Below, one piece after another: positions 1 to 9,737 of a DNA stretch of 21,140 bases. The first letter of the stretch is position 1. Every line of letters begins with the position of its first letter. The notes beneath the pieces are model-generated. The model was not told the origin of the DNA. It worked only from the letters and a program-made list of their open reading frames with translations, and made no database searches. A program made the position numbers and the translations under genes. The DNA is taken from the NCBI GenBank assembly GCA_000181795.3, contig CM012953.1, forward strand, positions 1,844,950 through 1,866,089, read 5' to 3'. The stretch comes from Trichinella spiralis. Lineage: Eukaryota > Nematoda > Enoplea > Trichinellida > Trichinellidae.

Positions 1-48
1 TGAAATAGATATAATTATATAATAATCAAATAAATGTTAAAATACGAA

Positions 49-54
49 TTTATT
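49..54 (-). promoter_or_regulatory. Poly(A) signal of the basic-protein gene
   Basis: AATAAA reads on the minus strand here, 42 bases past the stop codon of the gene at 97-603. This is the canonical animal cleavage and polyadenylation hexamer, and its spacing suits a short 3' UTR. It supports transcription of that gene toward the left edge of the window. Confidence 0.55.
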
Positions 55-96
55 GAAAATGATCAACTTTATATTCTTCATCTTCGGTGAAGCAAA

Positions 97-603
97 TCAA
101 CGAACCACAGCTCTACTTCTCAATGAATACCGCTTCTGTTTTGGAATTGATTTTAATGAAGAACGCTTTCGACGAGATTTACTAGCCTTGATCAAAACTG
201 CTTTTTGATTGGATTCCTTCACGCTTCTTTTCTTATTACGACGAGATTTTCCTCCACTTTTAGATCTTTGTCGCATTGCGACTTTACGGGCCACTTTCTT
301 GCCAGGACTCTTCTTTCTTCTAATACTCTTTGATCTCGAACGTGACCGCAACGACTGCAAACACGTTGGGCAAATTATTTCTGAGGGAGCTTCATCTCCA
401 TCTAATTGTACAGCTGATGGTCTTTTCTGCAATTTTAATCTTGATGATGGAACCACGATTTGATGAGTAGAACGCTTTGGGGTTTGACTTCTTGATATTG
501 AACGTCTTCGAGGACGGGTAAGACTACCGCTGCGACTACTCATACTTCGTCGGGTGCTACTGCGACTGCGACTTCGACTATAACTACGAGCAGAGCGCGC
601 CAT
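97..603 (-). CDS. Small basic Ser/Arg/Lys-rich protein (protamine-like or SR-like)
   Basis: A 168-residue, intron-free reading frame. I start it at ATG 603-601 because the context ACAATGG is a strong Kozak match; the frame stays open for at least eight codons upstream but shows no other ATG there. Residues 1-45 are RS-dipeptide rich (MARSARSYSRSRSRS at the start). A less basic middle (about 55-85) holds a lone CPTC pair near residue 80. The C-terminal half is dense in Lys/Arg (for example KKSPGKKVARK). There is no RRM domain, signal peptide or membrane segment. The composition fits a sperm nuclear basic protein or other chromatin-condensing protein, or a small SR-type protein; nuclear location is inferred from composition. 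No homologue is recognised. The frame looks real because it is long and open, has good start context and is followed by AATAAA. Confidence 0.6.
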   Translation of the reverse strand: MARSARSYSRSRSRSSTRRSMSSRSGSLTRPRRRSISRSQTPKRSTHQIVVPSSRLKLQKRPSAVQLDGDEAPSEIICPTCLQSLRSRSRSKSIRRKKSPGKKVARKVAMRQRSKSGGKSRRNKKRSVKESNQKAVLIKASKSRRKRSSLKSIPKQKRYSLRSRAVVR

Positions 604-821
604 TGTCGAACAGGGTATGGACCACACGAGCGATAAGACTGAACAACTTTTGTTTGAACATCACTTATACAGGCTACATTGCACTTTAAACAATATCACT
701 TTAAATCAAAATTGCTTAAACTTATCTTTAAAGTAGGTTATGAATAAAATGATCATTATTATTACTTCAGTTTCATGCAGTAAAAACATTGTAATTTCTG
801 AAAATAAGTGATTCAGTGAGA

Positions 822-826
822 AGAAC
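822..826. repeat. Left target-site duplication of Gypsy element 1 (AGAAC)
   Basis: AGAAC directly precedes the left LTR and is repeated at 4621-4625 directly after the right LTR. A 5-bp duplication is typical of Ty3/Gypsy integration. It fixes both element ends and shows that both termini come from one insertion. Confidence 0.75.
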
Positions 827-947
827 TGTAAACATAGTTGCCTTACCTGATAATCTTACGGAATACTATAACATTATCTCCTAATTGTATCTCGTATATT
901 GCTTGCGTTCTGTCTAATAAAACTCGGCTTTTGGGTAAATGATTACA
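827..947 (+). repeat. Left LTR of Gypsy element 1
   Basis: A 121-bp repeat starting TG and ending CA. It matches 4488-4620 closely (about 93% over the shared part). It contains AATAAA within the shared run TAATAAAACTCGG, a likely poly(A) signal of the element. The right copy is slightly longer at its left end. Confidence 0.88.
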
Positions 948-969
948 ATTTATTAGACGGCTCGTTATC

Positions 970-1700
970 ATGAATAAGACACTTTCTTCGAACAAACTTG
1001 CTATCGATCCCGCTGCCCCAGACGCCGAAAAGGAGTGGAAGTTCTGGCTACTTCAATTCCAAATTTTGTGCAACTGACCGTGGATACTGGGATCGACCTG
1101 TTGAAAATCTTGCGTCTCTCCATAACCGCATCTACTTTTGAATACATGCAAGACTGCAAGACTTATGACGATGCGATAGCGAAACTGAACGAAGTTTATG
1201 TTAAACTGAAAAACGTGATTTTTGCCAGATATGAATTCATCTCCAGGAAATAACTAGACGGTGAATCGCTGGAATAGTTGCTACATGCACTCCAACGACT
1301 GAGTAAGAACTGCGAGTATAAAAATGTTACCGCTGAACAATATCGCGAAGAGATGATTCGAGACGCTTTCATAAGCAATATGAGCTCTACCGAAATCCGC
1401 ACGTGACTTTGGGGCATAGCGTGATTAGTCTACAAGCAGCTGTCAACAATTCCATGGCATTAAACTCTGTCTAAGAAAACGCAAAGCTGTATACCAAGTC
1501 TGAGCGGATTATTAACTCAGTGAGCGCTGCAGACTCTGGGGTTGAAATGACTGATACTTCCGCTGCGATTAAACAAGAATGTTGCTTTTACGGTAAACGG
1601 CGACATCCGCGTGTTAATTGCCCTGCGAGAAACACCACGTGTAATAACTGCGGGAAAGTAGGTCATTTCGCAAAAGTATGCAGAAGTGCCTCTGAATGAA
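970..1700 (+). pseudogene. gag relic of Gypsy element 1
   Basis: The first ATG after the left LTR lies at 970 and opens a peptide with the DPAAP...EW..W pattern common at the start of animal Gypsy gag proteins. A Y.KPKNVIFAR-like helix-rich segment follows near 1190-1240, and a CNNCGKVGHFAKVC zinc knuckle lies at about 1639-1681. In the intact family gag forms the particle and the knuckle binds RNA. This copy is broken and should be read as a fossil. Confidence 0.75.
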
Positions 1701-1769
1701 CCGCTTTCGTTTCGATTACATCCTTAGTCGACTCCTCTTCTTCGTCAACGACTACTGAATTGAAAAATG

Positions 1770-4300
1770 CCATAGTAAAAGCTGAAATCAATGGGACCAA
1801 CATTACAGCTCTGATCGACACTGGCAGCTCTTTAAGCTTTATCGATGAGCGATTATGTAAGACCTTGCAGCTGAAACTACTGCCAGCTGATGGAAAGGTT
1901 CTTATGGCTTCGACTTCATTCCAATGATGACTCGCAATCTATGCCATAGCAGACATCAAATTACACGGTTTCCATTATTCCAGTTTTAAACTGCACATCT
2001 TACCGAATGCTTGTACTGACGTCATTATCAGACAAGATATAGTACAACTACACTCTAACCTGACTGTCTCTTTTGGCGGACCGAAAGCTCCCTTAACCAT
2101 CTGCGGCCTAGAGTTAGCCAAAATTCCTGCCCCTTCCCTATTTGCCAATCTCTCTACAAACTGCAAACCGGTAGCGGTGAAATCAAGAAGATATTCTGTC
2201 GCGGAAGCAAAGTTCATCAAAGACGATTGTTGGCAGAGAATATCATTGAAGAAAGCTGCTCTCCATGGAGAGCGCAGGCCCTCGTAGTGACTAGTGATAA
2301 TCACAAGAAGCGCATGGTGATCGAGTATTCTCAAACTATCAACCGCTTTACACTACTTCATGTGTACCCTCTAGGTAAAATCAACGATATGGTACAAGCT
2401 ATATCGAAATACCATTTCTTCAGTACCGTCGATCTAAAGAGTGCGTATTGCCAAATTCCCATCAATGCTAGAGACAGACCATATACGGCCTTTGAAGCTG
2501 GCGGAAGACTTTACCAGTTCAAACGCATTCCATTTGGAGTTACGAACGGTGTTCCATGTTTCCAAAGAGTCATGGATAATATCCTTCCAGTAGAAAAATT
2601 AAAGGATACGTTTGTCTACGTTGATAACGTTATGATCTGTGGCATGAATCAAGAAGAGCACGACGAAAACCTGAATAGATTCAGAGAAGTCGCTGAGAAA
2701 TACAATCTGACGCTTAATAATGACAAATGTGAGTTCACAAAGACCCAGGTAAAACTATTCGGATACATCATCGAACAGGGAACGTTACAACCTGACCCAG
2801 AGAGATTCAGACCACTGCAACAGTTCAACTTCATGAAATACAGCATCATTTCGAAGAGTGCTTGGGATGTTCGCTGCTTATTCCCAATGGATACCTAGAT
2901 TCTCAGAGAAAATACACGCTTTGGCTAGATGCACAAAGTATCCCTTGCCTCAGCCAGCTGTATACGCTTTTAAAGCAATGACAAATGATATAGTGAACTC
3001 TGTAGTGACTGCCATCGATGATGAACTCCCATTCACGGTAGAGACAGACGCCTCTGATCACGCCATAGCCGCGACCCTCAGTCAGCTTGGAAAGCCCGTA
3101 TCATTCTTTTCTAGAATGTTATCTAATAGTGAACAAAGACACTCTTCTGTAGAAAAGGAAGCGTATAGAATCGTAGAAGCAATCCGGAAATGGCGACATT
3201 ATTTGCTGGGGCACCATTTCCATCTAATTACTGATCAGCGATCAGTTGCCTTCATGTTTAACAATAAACAAGCCGGCAAAGCGAAGAGCAACAAAATAGT
3301 GAGATGGAGACTAGAACTATCTCCTTACAGTTATGACATCATATACCGTTCTGGTGACCTAAACACAAAGACAAACGCCCTATCCTGAATCTGTGGTAGC
3401 ATACAAGTAGAGAACGTCACACTACAAACAATACATAACAATATGTGTCATTCCAGAGTAACCCGTATGGCCCACTACGCAAGAAGCAAAAATTTGCCAT
3501 ATACAATGGACGAAATCCAAAGGATGATCAACTCTTGCCGAGTTTGTGCTGAACTGAAACCTCGATTTTTCAAAGGAGATTCAGGTAAGCTAATCAAAGC
3601 AACTGCCCCCTTCGAGTATTGATTTTAAGGGACCACTACCATCTACATCAAGTAATCGATACTTATTAACCGTAGTCGATGAGTATTCCCGATTCCCGTT
3701 TGCATTTCCTTGCCCAGGCATCTCTATCCAAACAGTCAGCAAATACCTAACCCAGCTTCTCTACCTGTTTGGTATGCCTGCTTATATTCATACGGATCGC
3801 GGATCCTCATTCATGTCAAACGACCTGAAAACATACTTACACTCAATTAGCGTGCTCACCAGCCGCACGACTGCGCACAATCCTCAAGGTAACGGACAAG
3901 CAGAAAGGTACAATGGAATTATATGAAAAGCGGTCACTTTAGCACTAAAATCCACAATCTACTAACCGGACATTGGAAGAAGTAATAGGCTTAGCGTTGC
4001 ACTCGATACGCACGTTGCTGCCGATAGCAACTAACCCTACCCCTCATGAGCGTTTATTTGGTTACCCGCGTCGAACACCTACGGGTACATCCCTCCCTCC
4101 TTGGTCAACAACACCCGGAATTGTACTAATGAGGCGGCTGAACTGAACAAACAAACACGACACCCTAGTAGAAGTGGAATTGCTGGAAGCTAACCCTAAA
4201 TAGGCCCACGTCAGACTAACAGATGTTAGAGAAACCACTGGATCCCTGAGGCACCTCGCGCCTGCTGGAGGAAAGTTCATGACTGAAGATGGCAGCCAAG
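1770..4300 (+). pseudogene. pol relic of Gypsy element 1
   Basis: Domains in order: aspartic protease (DTGS near 1816), reverse transcriptase (STVDLKSAYCQIPI near 2425-2466, the IPFG and YVD blocks after it), RNase H (TDASDHAIAATLSQ near 3043-3085), and integrase (zinc-binding part about 3440-3560, catalytic core about 3620-3930). The polyprotein would copy and integrate the element. The copy is heavily broken. Confidence 0.85.
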
Positions 4301-4487
4301 ATGAAGCTATGAAGATAAAAAAGCTGATAAACCGGACGCTAACGACGTTGCACCAGAAAATTCAGAAAGCGAAGAAGACACTGCGATAAAAGAGGAACAT
4401 CAGAAAACACCACCACGACGCTCCACAAGAATAAGACGAGCACCACAGCGCCTGCAGGACTACGTCCAATACTAGGCGAGGGGTGAA

Positions 4488-4620
4488 TGTAGTGGGTACA
4501 GTAAACGTAGTTGCCTTACCTGATAATCTTACGTAATACTATAACATTATCTCATGATTGTATCTCGTATATTGCTTGCGTTCTGTCTAATAAAACTCGG
4601 CTTTTGAGTGAAGCATTACA
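4488..4620 (+). repeat. Right LTR of Gypsy element 1
   Basis: A 133-bp repeat matching the left LTR, starting TG and ending CA. The purine-rich run GGCGAGGGGTGAA directly before it is the likely polypurine tract that primes plus-strand synthesis in this family. Confidence 0.85.
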
Positions 4621-4625
4621 AGAAC
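4621..4625. repeat. Right target-site duplication of Gypsy element 1 (AGAAC)
   Basis: Repeat of 822-826, directly after the terminal CA of the right LTR. Confidence 0.75.
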
Positions 4626-5813
4626 TTCGACATAAATTATGAAATATGAATTTATTTCTAAAAAGAGTTTCCATTGTTAATGTTGTTGTTGAACGTTCAT
4701 TTCAATTCATTTATTGGATCTTTGCGCAGTTGTCTTATTGGCTTTCCTTTCACGCAATAGGTTTCCATTTCATTGGTTCAAATATTTCCATTTAGGAGAA
4801 TGAAACTTTACTAGTAGTGATGTAACATTAGCAGTAATAAATTTTTACTGCCCTAAAATTATACTGAGTTTGCCTTTATCAGAATTCATGATGTTTTGTT
4901 GTTTATGCCGTTTATGTTGTTTATGTCAACCTTCCAAATGTGTACTGGTCCTAACATTTACATAATGTACATTTCAAAGCGGAAGTCACCTATCACTTAT
5001 CCACTCCTGCGAAAGTATTGGAATAATGCTGATAAAGTACTGAGGGTGCATGCATCAAGCAAGCTTACACCTGTATAAACTTGCGATACAGGGAGGAAAT
5101 CGGTGATTTGCAATTATTCACAAGAATTCGAAAAGTCCAAACGGGTGGTGACAGCCTTTCACCAAACCCTATTTTTACCACAGAGATTGCTGTATATATT
5201 ATGCGCGTTAAGTCTGATCTTCAAATTCAGACATACAAGTTCAAAAATCTTTCAAGTGTTTACAAACTAATTATTCTAAATATGATCCGTTTTCAAATAC
5301 CACCTTAATCTTCTTTGAACATATTAAACAGACTATGCGTCGCATGAACCGTCAAAACAATGAACAAAAGTTAACAATAGTTAAATTCGATAGTATCTCA
5401 TTAGCGATATGCATAGAAGATGATTTGAATGATATGTTATAAGCTTTGCAACTGGTTGTTCACCTGTCATTTTTTGTAAAATTTTCTGTTAATTTTTTAT
5501 TTTTGGAGACGATAATCAAAAATTTATGCTTTAAAATATCAGTATGGAAAATGTTTAACTATACTGATGAGTTCAAGAAAGCTAAAGTGCTGAATTACTC
5601 ACAAAATAGCTATAAAAGACAAAACAAAACTAAAAGATCTTTGTATAGTTGAACAAATTTGAAATGAATATATAAATGAACCAGAATAATAATAAATACA
5701 TCTCGTGAAATGACGTGGTTTTGTTTTGCAACTTCCATTTACATTTTCTTAATAATTTTTTTGTGACAGTATGAATTGCTTGATTATCATGAATTACTGT
5801 ACGTTGTAAATAG
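4626..5813. other. Gene-free, AT-rich interval upstream of INTS9
   Basis: No recognisable gene, RNA or transposon. Stretches with codon-like character appear on the plus strand in different frames at about 4975-5077, 5081-5305 and 5310-5440. They share no clear splice-compatible layout and match no family I know. They may be a decayed gene or chance. The right end must contain the INTS9 promoter, but I see no convincing TATA box. Confidence 0.5.
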
Positions 5814-5843
5814 TGAACTGAACTGAACTGAACTGAATTGAAA
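5814..5843 (+). repeat. TGAAC pentamer microsatellite before the INTS9 start
   Basis: Four perfect TGAAC units (5814-5833) are followed by two near-units (TGAAT, TGAAA). The array ends 20 bases before the INTS9 start codon, so it lies in the 5' UTR or core promoter and its copy number could vary between individuals. Confidence 0.8.
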
Positions 5844-5863
5844 ATCAGTTTGTATTGAAAATA

Positions 5864-8800
5864 ATGGAGGATGAAGAATTGATGCCAGTTATTAAACGTA
5901 AACGTACAGAATCAAATGATTTGGTAATTTTATTTTTTCATTCATTTTAAAGATTTTTTTCTAAAGCTATGCTTTATTTCATCGAAATGATGTTCAGTTG
6001 TAATGAAGAAGTTTTTAAATTAATCTATTGCAATAATATTGTTATTGAAAGAGAATTTGCTTTATTAGTGTTTTGCTGATGTTTCAATTCCAAAGTGCTA
6101 ATTAATTAGCTATTTATTTCTGCATTGATTTATTTGCCCAGGGTATGTTGTTGCTTTGCAAACAAAATGTTATAATTATCAAGTTCGATGTAACTTTTTG
6201 GTGCCATATTTCTGTAGAAGTAGTTAAATTGTTTTATTGTATATATATGATTTTTCTTTTGTTGAATAAATAAATTTACAGGATTTTTTGATTGATTCTG
6301 AAGTATCAAGCGCTCAAAGTTCTACCGTTTCTCACAACGTGAAACTGGTAAGTGTTGTTTGAATGCTGGAATGTTGTGATTGAAATTAGTTCACATAGTT
6401 TGTTTTGACGGAAAATCCAAGTGAACCATGTTTAATGTTAAAATGGCCAGAAAAAGTGATCATGTTGGATTGTCCTTTAAATGATCTGCAGTTGTTGTCT
6501 ATGACGCCTGTGTTGCTGTTGAAAAGGTGAATTATTTGTTGGAATTTTTTTTCACTTTTTATATTTTCATTCTTTTAGTTCAGAATTGATAAATTTTGAC
6601 TTTAATGATGCAGTCAGTGGTCTTCCAACCGTAAGTAATTCTTCCATGGTTGAAATATTTTTTAAAAAACATTTGCATATTTAGAGTAAGTTCACAGATG
6701 TGAATGCTGCCGACATCATATTGGTATCAAATTTTAACTCCGCTCTGGCGTTGCCGTTCATTACTGAACGAAGCGAATTTCAAGGTACCGTCTACGCCAC
6801 CGAGCCAACTGTTGAATTTGCGAGGTTGTTGTTTATGCTTTTATTAAGATTTATTTCAGTTGTTCATTGTTTGCATTTTTGTTCTTTGAACGATGATGTT
6901 CAATTCGATTTAGATGTCTAATGCTGGATATGGTGACGTATTTTGAACGTGCTAAATCGGCAACGCAGTTTTTTAATAAATTTCAAAACAGAGAAAAAAA
7001 GTGATAAATTTTTAAGTTATAGTAATAATTTGATTTAAAAATAATGTTTGTTTGTACAATTTAGTCGAAAATTAACTTCAGCTCCATTTTACACGTTCGA
7101 AGATGTGGAAAATTGCTTGTCGAAAGTGAACATTGTCAACTATAATGAAACAGTGGTTAGTTTGTTGTTGGTTTTGTTTGTCTTATAGCATTGTATGAAT
7201 TGTTGATTTTGCTTTGCAGATTTGCCCTGGATTTGGACATCTTATTCCCACCGCATCAGGTCTCAGCATCGGTGGATGCAACTGGGTAATTGAAACTTGC
7301 AAAGAGAAAGTAATGCTTTTTTCCCTTGTTAATAAGCTTTATTGTTAAAAAAAATAGAAGCTAATTATAATTTTGTTTTTTCTGCAGATTGTTTATTTGT
7401 CTTCATTCACTTGCGTTAGTACTCATGCGAAGGTTGGCAAGTTTTGTCCCATGGAATGAGTATTTAATTATTGGTATTTTATTAAGGCGATGGCGGTTGA
7501 TAAATTTGACAATGCTACTGCTATTGTTGTCGGTTCGTTGAATCAGTATCCAAAAAAAAATCCTGCTACAGTAATGGACGAATTTTGCACTGTTGTAGGT
7601 ATGTGAATATATATATATATTTTTTTAATTTCTACATCGGCAGTATTTAATTTGTTTGTTTATTTGAATAATCCTTTTTTGCAGCGAACACAATTGCCAC
7701 CGGTGGCAATGTTCTGATTCCCAGTTCACCGTGTGGTGTGACTTTTGATTTGATCGAATACCTTTTTGCGCGTGTGCTTTCCAGATCTCCGTTGCCAAAT
7801 TGTCAAGTGATTTTCATCTCCGAAACTGCGGACACTTGTTTCGCCTTTGGTAACATATGCGGAGAATGGTAAAATAAAAAAATATGCTCATGTTTGTTTG
7901 TTTGTTTATGTTTACTATCGTAAAAATAATTGTGCAGGTTATGCGATTCGAAAAAATGTCGTGTTTTTCAACCCCAAGAACCGTTTGTGCACGGTTCGGT
8001 AAGTGGAATTTATTTTAGTTCTTTTTCCTCAAATCATGTAAACTAATGTCACGCTTTGCTTGCATAAGCACAGCTTGTTCGTGGTGGACGTGTGAAACTG
8101 ATGAAATCAATAAGCGGTAAATATCTATGGATTTATTGTAAATTTTTTTTGTCTATTAATTTGAATATTCATTCGGATAGAATGTGAAAAACACGATTTG
8201 AGAAGTCCATATATAGTTTTCGCTTCACATCCGTCACTTCGTGTCGGGGATGCGGTTCAGTTTTTGTTGTTGATGAAAGACAATGAAAAAAATACCATAA
8301 TACTTACCGGTACTTGTGCACTTTATTTATACTTTTTTTAAAATTTAATTGCTTTTATTTATGTATTTCAGATCCCGAATTTTCTCCTAATGAAGTTCTC
8401 TTTCCATACAAACCAATTTCAATGAAAGTATATTGTACTGTTTATATTTGATGATGATGATGATTCGTGTGGAAAATGTTTTTTTCTGTATATTTTCTCA
8501 TTTTCAGGTTGCATTTTGTCCAATTGATGTTCGGATGAATACAGTCGAAGCAGTCAGTTTATTGTCATCATTGCAGCCAAAAGCGTTATGCTTGCCAATT
8601 CAAGAAAAGAATACAGTTGAAAATTTCTGTAACACTTCTGAAATAGTTGTACGTTTCAGAAGATCGGTCTGTCAGTTATAATTAATAATTGATTCGTTCA
8701 TTTTTGAAGAACACTCGCTATTATTCGACGTCGAACATTTGTCCAATTCCACCGGATCATCGTCTTGTGAAAATTAAATTAGATCCAAAAGTATATATAT

Positions 8801-9434
8801 ATATATATGCATTTTTATTACTTTATACTTATTTATTTATTTATATTTATATTTTATTTCAGTTGGCCTCTGCGGTTACGTTGATCGATTTGGGTTGTGG
8901 TAAAAGCATTGGACGTGTTGCGGGTCGACTGATTTTGAAAGAAATTGGCTACTATGTTGAAGTAAGCAGTGCTTGGTTTTTTCCTCCTAGAAATTTATCA
9001 GATGAAAATTTTCATATATTCACCGGTTCTACAGTCAGACGAGAATATCGAAAAGACGGTCTACAAGAACGCCACACTGACATGTCCTTCTCTGAAAGTT
9101 GCAGAACAACTTTTACAAAAGGTAAGCATAATGGAAGCTTGTTTTTGTTTTTTTTTTGAAAAAAATTTCTTTCAGATTGATTTTCGCGCTTCTGATCCAT
9201 CACTTGCTAATTCTAATGTGGAAGTTGCTTATGTAATTTAAAAAATTTATTTTTTACAACCTTTTTTATTTGAAACATTTCACCTTTATTTTTTTTATTT
9301 TACTGTAGGAAAATGAAAATGCAAAGTTCAGCATGACGAAGTCAGTGACGAGAATTTTTGCAAAATTAGATGATCTAGATACTATTGAAAAATTGCAAGA
9401 TGTTGTTTTACAAAGCTGTTTGAAATTATATTAA
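5864..9434 (+). CDS. INTS9: Integrator complex subunit 9 (21 exons)
   Basis: INTS9 pairs with the nuclease INTS11 in the nuclear Integrator complex, which processes snRNA 3' ends and ends early transcription. Exons: 5864-5923, 6282-6347, 6399-6526, 6579-6630, 6685-6824, 6914-7000, 7065-7155, 7220-7309, 7388-7432, 7487-7598, 7685-7868, 7938-7998, 8074-8116, 8181-8309, 8372-8427, 8508-8666, 8710-8790, 8863-8961, 9002-9121, 9176-9232, 9309-9434. All introns are GT-AG and phases agree, giving about 661 residues (human 658). A metallo-beta-lactamase fold begins near residue 41 (VKLFVLTENPSEPC). SNFNSALALPF (117-127) stands where active relatives carry their metal-binding histidines, as expected of this inactive family member, and ATEPT follows at 140. 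The beta-CASP region has NWVIE, GGNVLIP and FASHPSLRVGD. The C-terminal part should bind INTS11. The first 40 residues, with IKRKR, have no counterpart in human INTS9. The start context is AATAATGG. Exon 19 could instead begin after the AG near 9037. Confidence 0.9.
8667..8709 (+). other. 43-bp INTS9 intron whose retention would end the protein
   Basis: The reading frame of exon 16 runs openly past the donor GTCTGT and meets a TAA five codons later (8679-8681), so the unspliced form would encode a product ending shortly after the beta-CASP region. Splicing to the AAG acceptor at 8707-8709 restores RRS|NTRYYSTSN and the conserved continuation. The donor is weak compared with the GTAAG donors of neighbouring introns. 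That this is regulated is inference. Confidence 0.6.
8792..8808. repeat. (TA)n microsatellite in an INTS9 intron
   Basis: Eight TA units plus one base directly after the donor G of the intron at 8791-8862. It is followed by a TTTA-rich run to about 8860. Of no coding importance, but likely variable in length. Confidence 0.85.
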
Positions 9435-9737
9435 ATTTTTATTTCGTCTATGTTGATCGTACTGTAGAATATGTTCTCAGTGTCTTGTTTTGATGTGAAA
9501 AAACAAATGTAAAAGTAAATTTTACTTGAGAAAAAGAAATCAATGCTATTACTGTATGTTATTTATACGTGCATATCGAGCTGATCAACGTTCATTCAGA
9601 TATAGCGAACACATATTGAAATCAATAATCAAATGTTCCTGTAGTTTCTATAGCAACTTGGTGGATTTTCGTTAGATTTCGTTGAAATTTTTATCAAATG
9701 TTTCAATAGTAAAAGTATTCAATTTGAATGTAATTTC
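9435..9737. other. Spacer between INTS9 and BBS5
   Basis: A 303-bp AT-rich spacer between the INTS9 stop and the BBS5 start, both genes on the plus strand. I see no canonical AATAAA. An acceptor-like TTCATTCAG at 9592-9600 could serve a 5' UTR intron or trans-splicing, but no sequence here proves either. It must hold the INTS9 3' end and the BBS5 5' end. Confidence 0.5.

Larger units (their letters stand above)
827..4620 (+). mobile_element. Ty3/Gypsy LTR retrotransposon 1, old and broken
   Basis: A whole-length but broken copy of about 3.8 kb with short LTRs, a 5-bp target duplication and no envelope gene seen. Parts in order: left LTR 827-947; gag from about 970, with a CCHC zinc knuckle near 1639-1681; aspartic protease near 1809-1832 (LIDTGSS); reverse transcriptase about 2230-2800; RNase H about 3020-3390; integrase about 3440-4300; purine-rich tract just before the right LTR; right LTR 4488-4620. 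The order protease, RT, RNase H, integrase is that of Metaviridae (Ty3/Gypsy). The LTRs differ at roughly 8 of about 121 aligned positions by my hand count. The coding part carries many breaks, on the order of ten or more. It inserted about 220 bp upstream of the basic-protein gene, which faces away from it. Confidence 0.9.

Noticed and set aside
80-96. CTTCA/TGAAG hairpin after the basic-protein stop, as a histone-type 3' stem-loop
   Set aside because: The stem is only five pairs, the sequence is unlike the histone element, and an AATAAA signal is present instead.
209-463. 84-codon plus-strand frame rich in Leu and Phe
   Set aside because: It is antisense to the basic-protein gene; its Leu/Phe runs are the complement of Arg/Lys/Glu codons.
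4062-4280. 72-codon minus-strand frame
   Set aside because: It lies within the integrase end of Gypsy element 1 on the other strand and has no motif of its own.
4765-4776. GGTTCAAATATT as a possible tRNA B-box
   Set aside because: No A-box, acceptor stem or anticodon arm can be placed around it.
8433-8681. 82-codon frame taken as a separate gene
   Set aside because: It is intron 15 plus exon 16 of INTS9 read without splicing.
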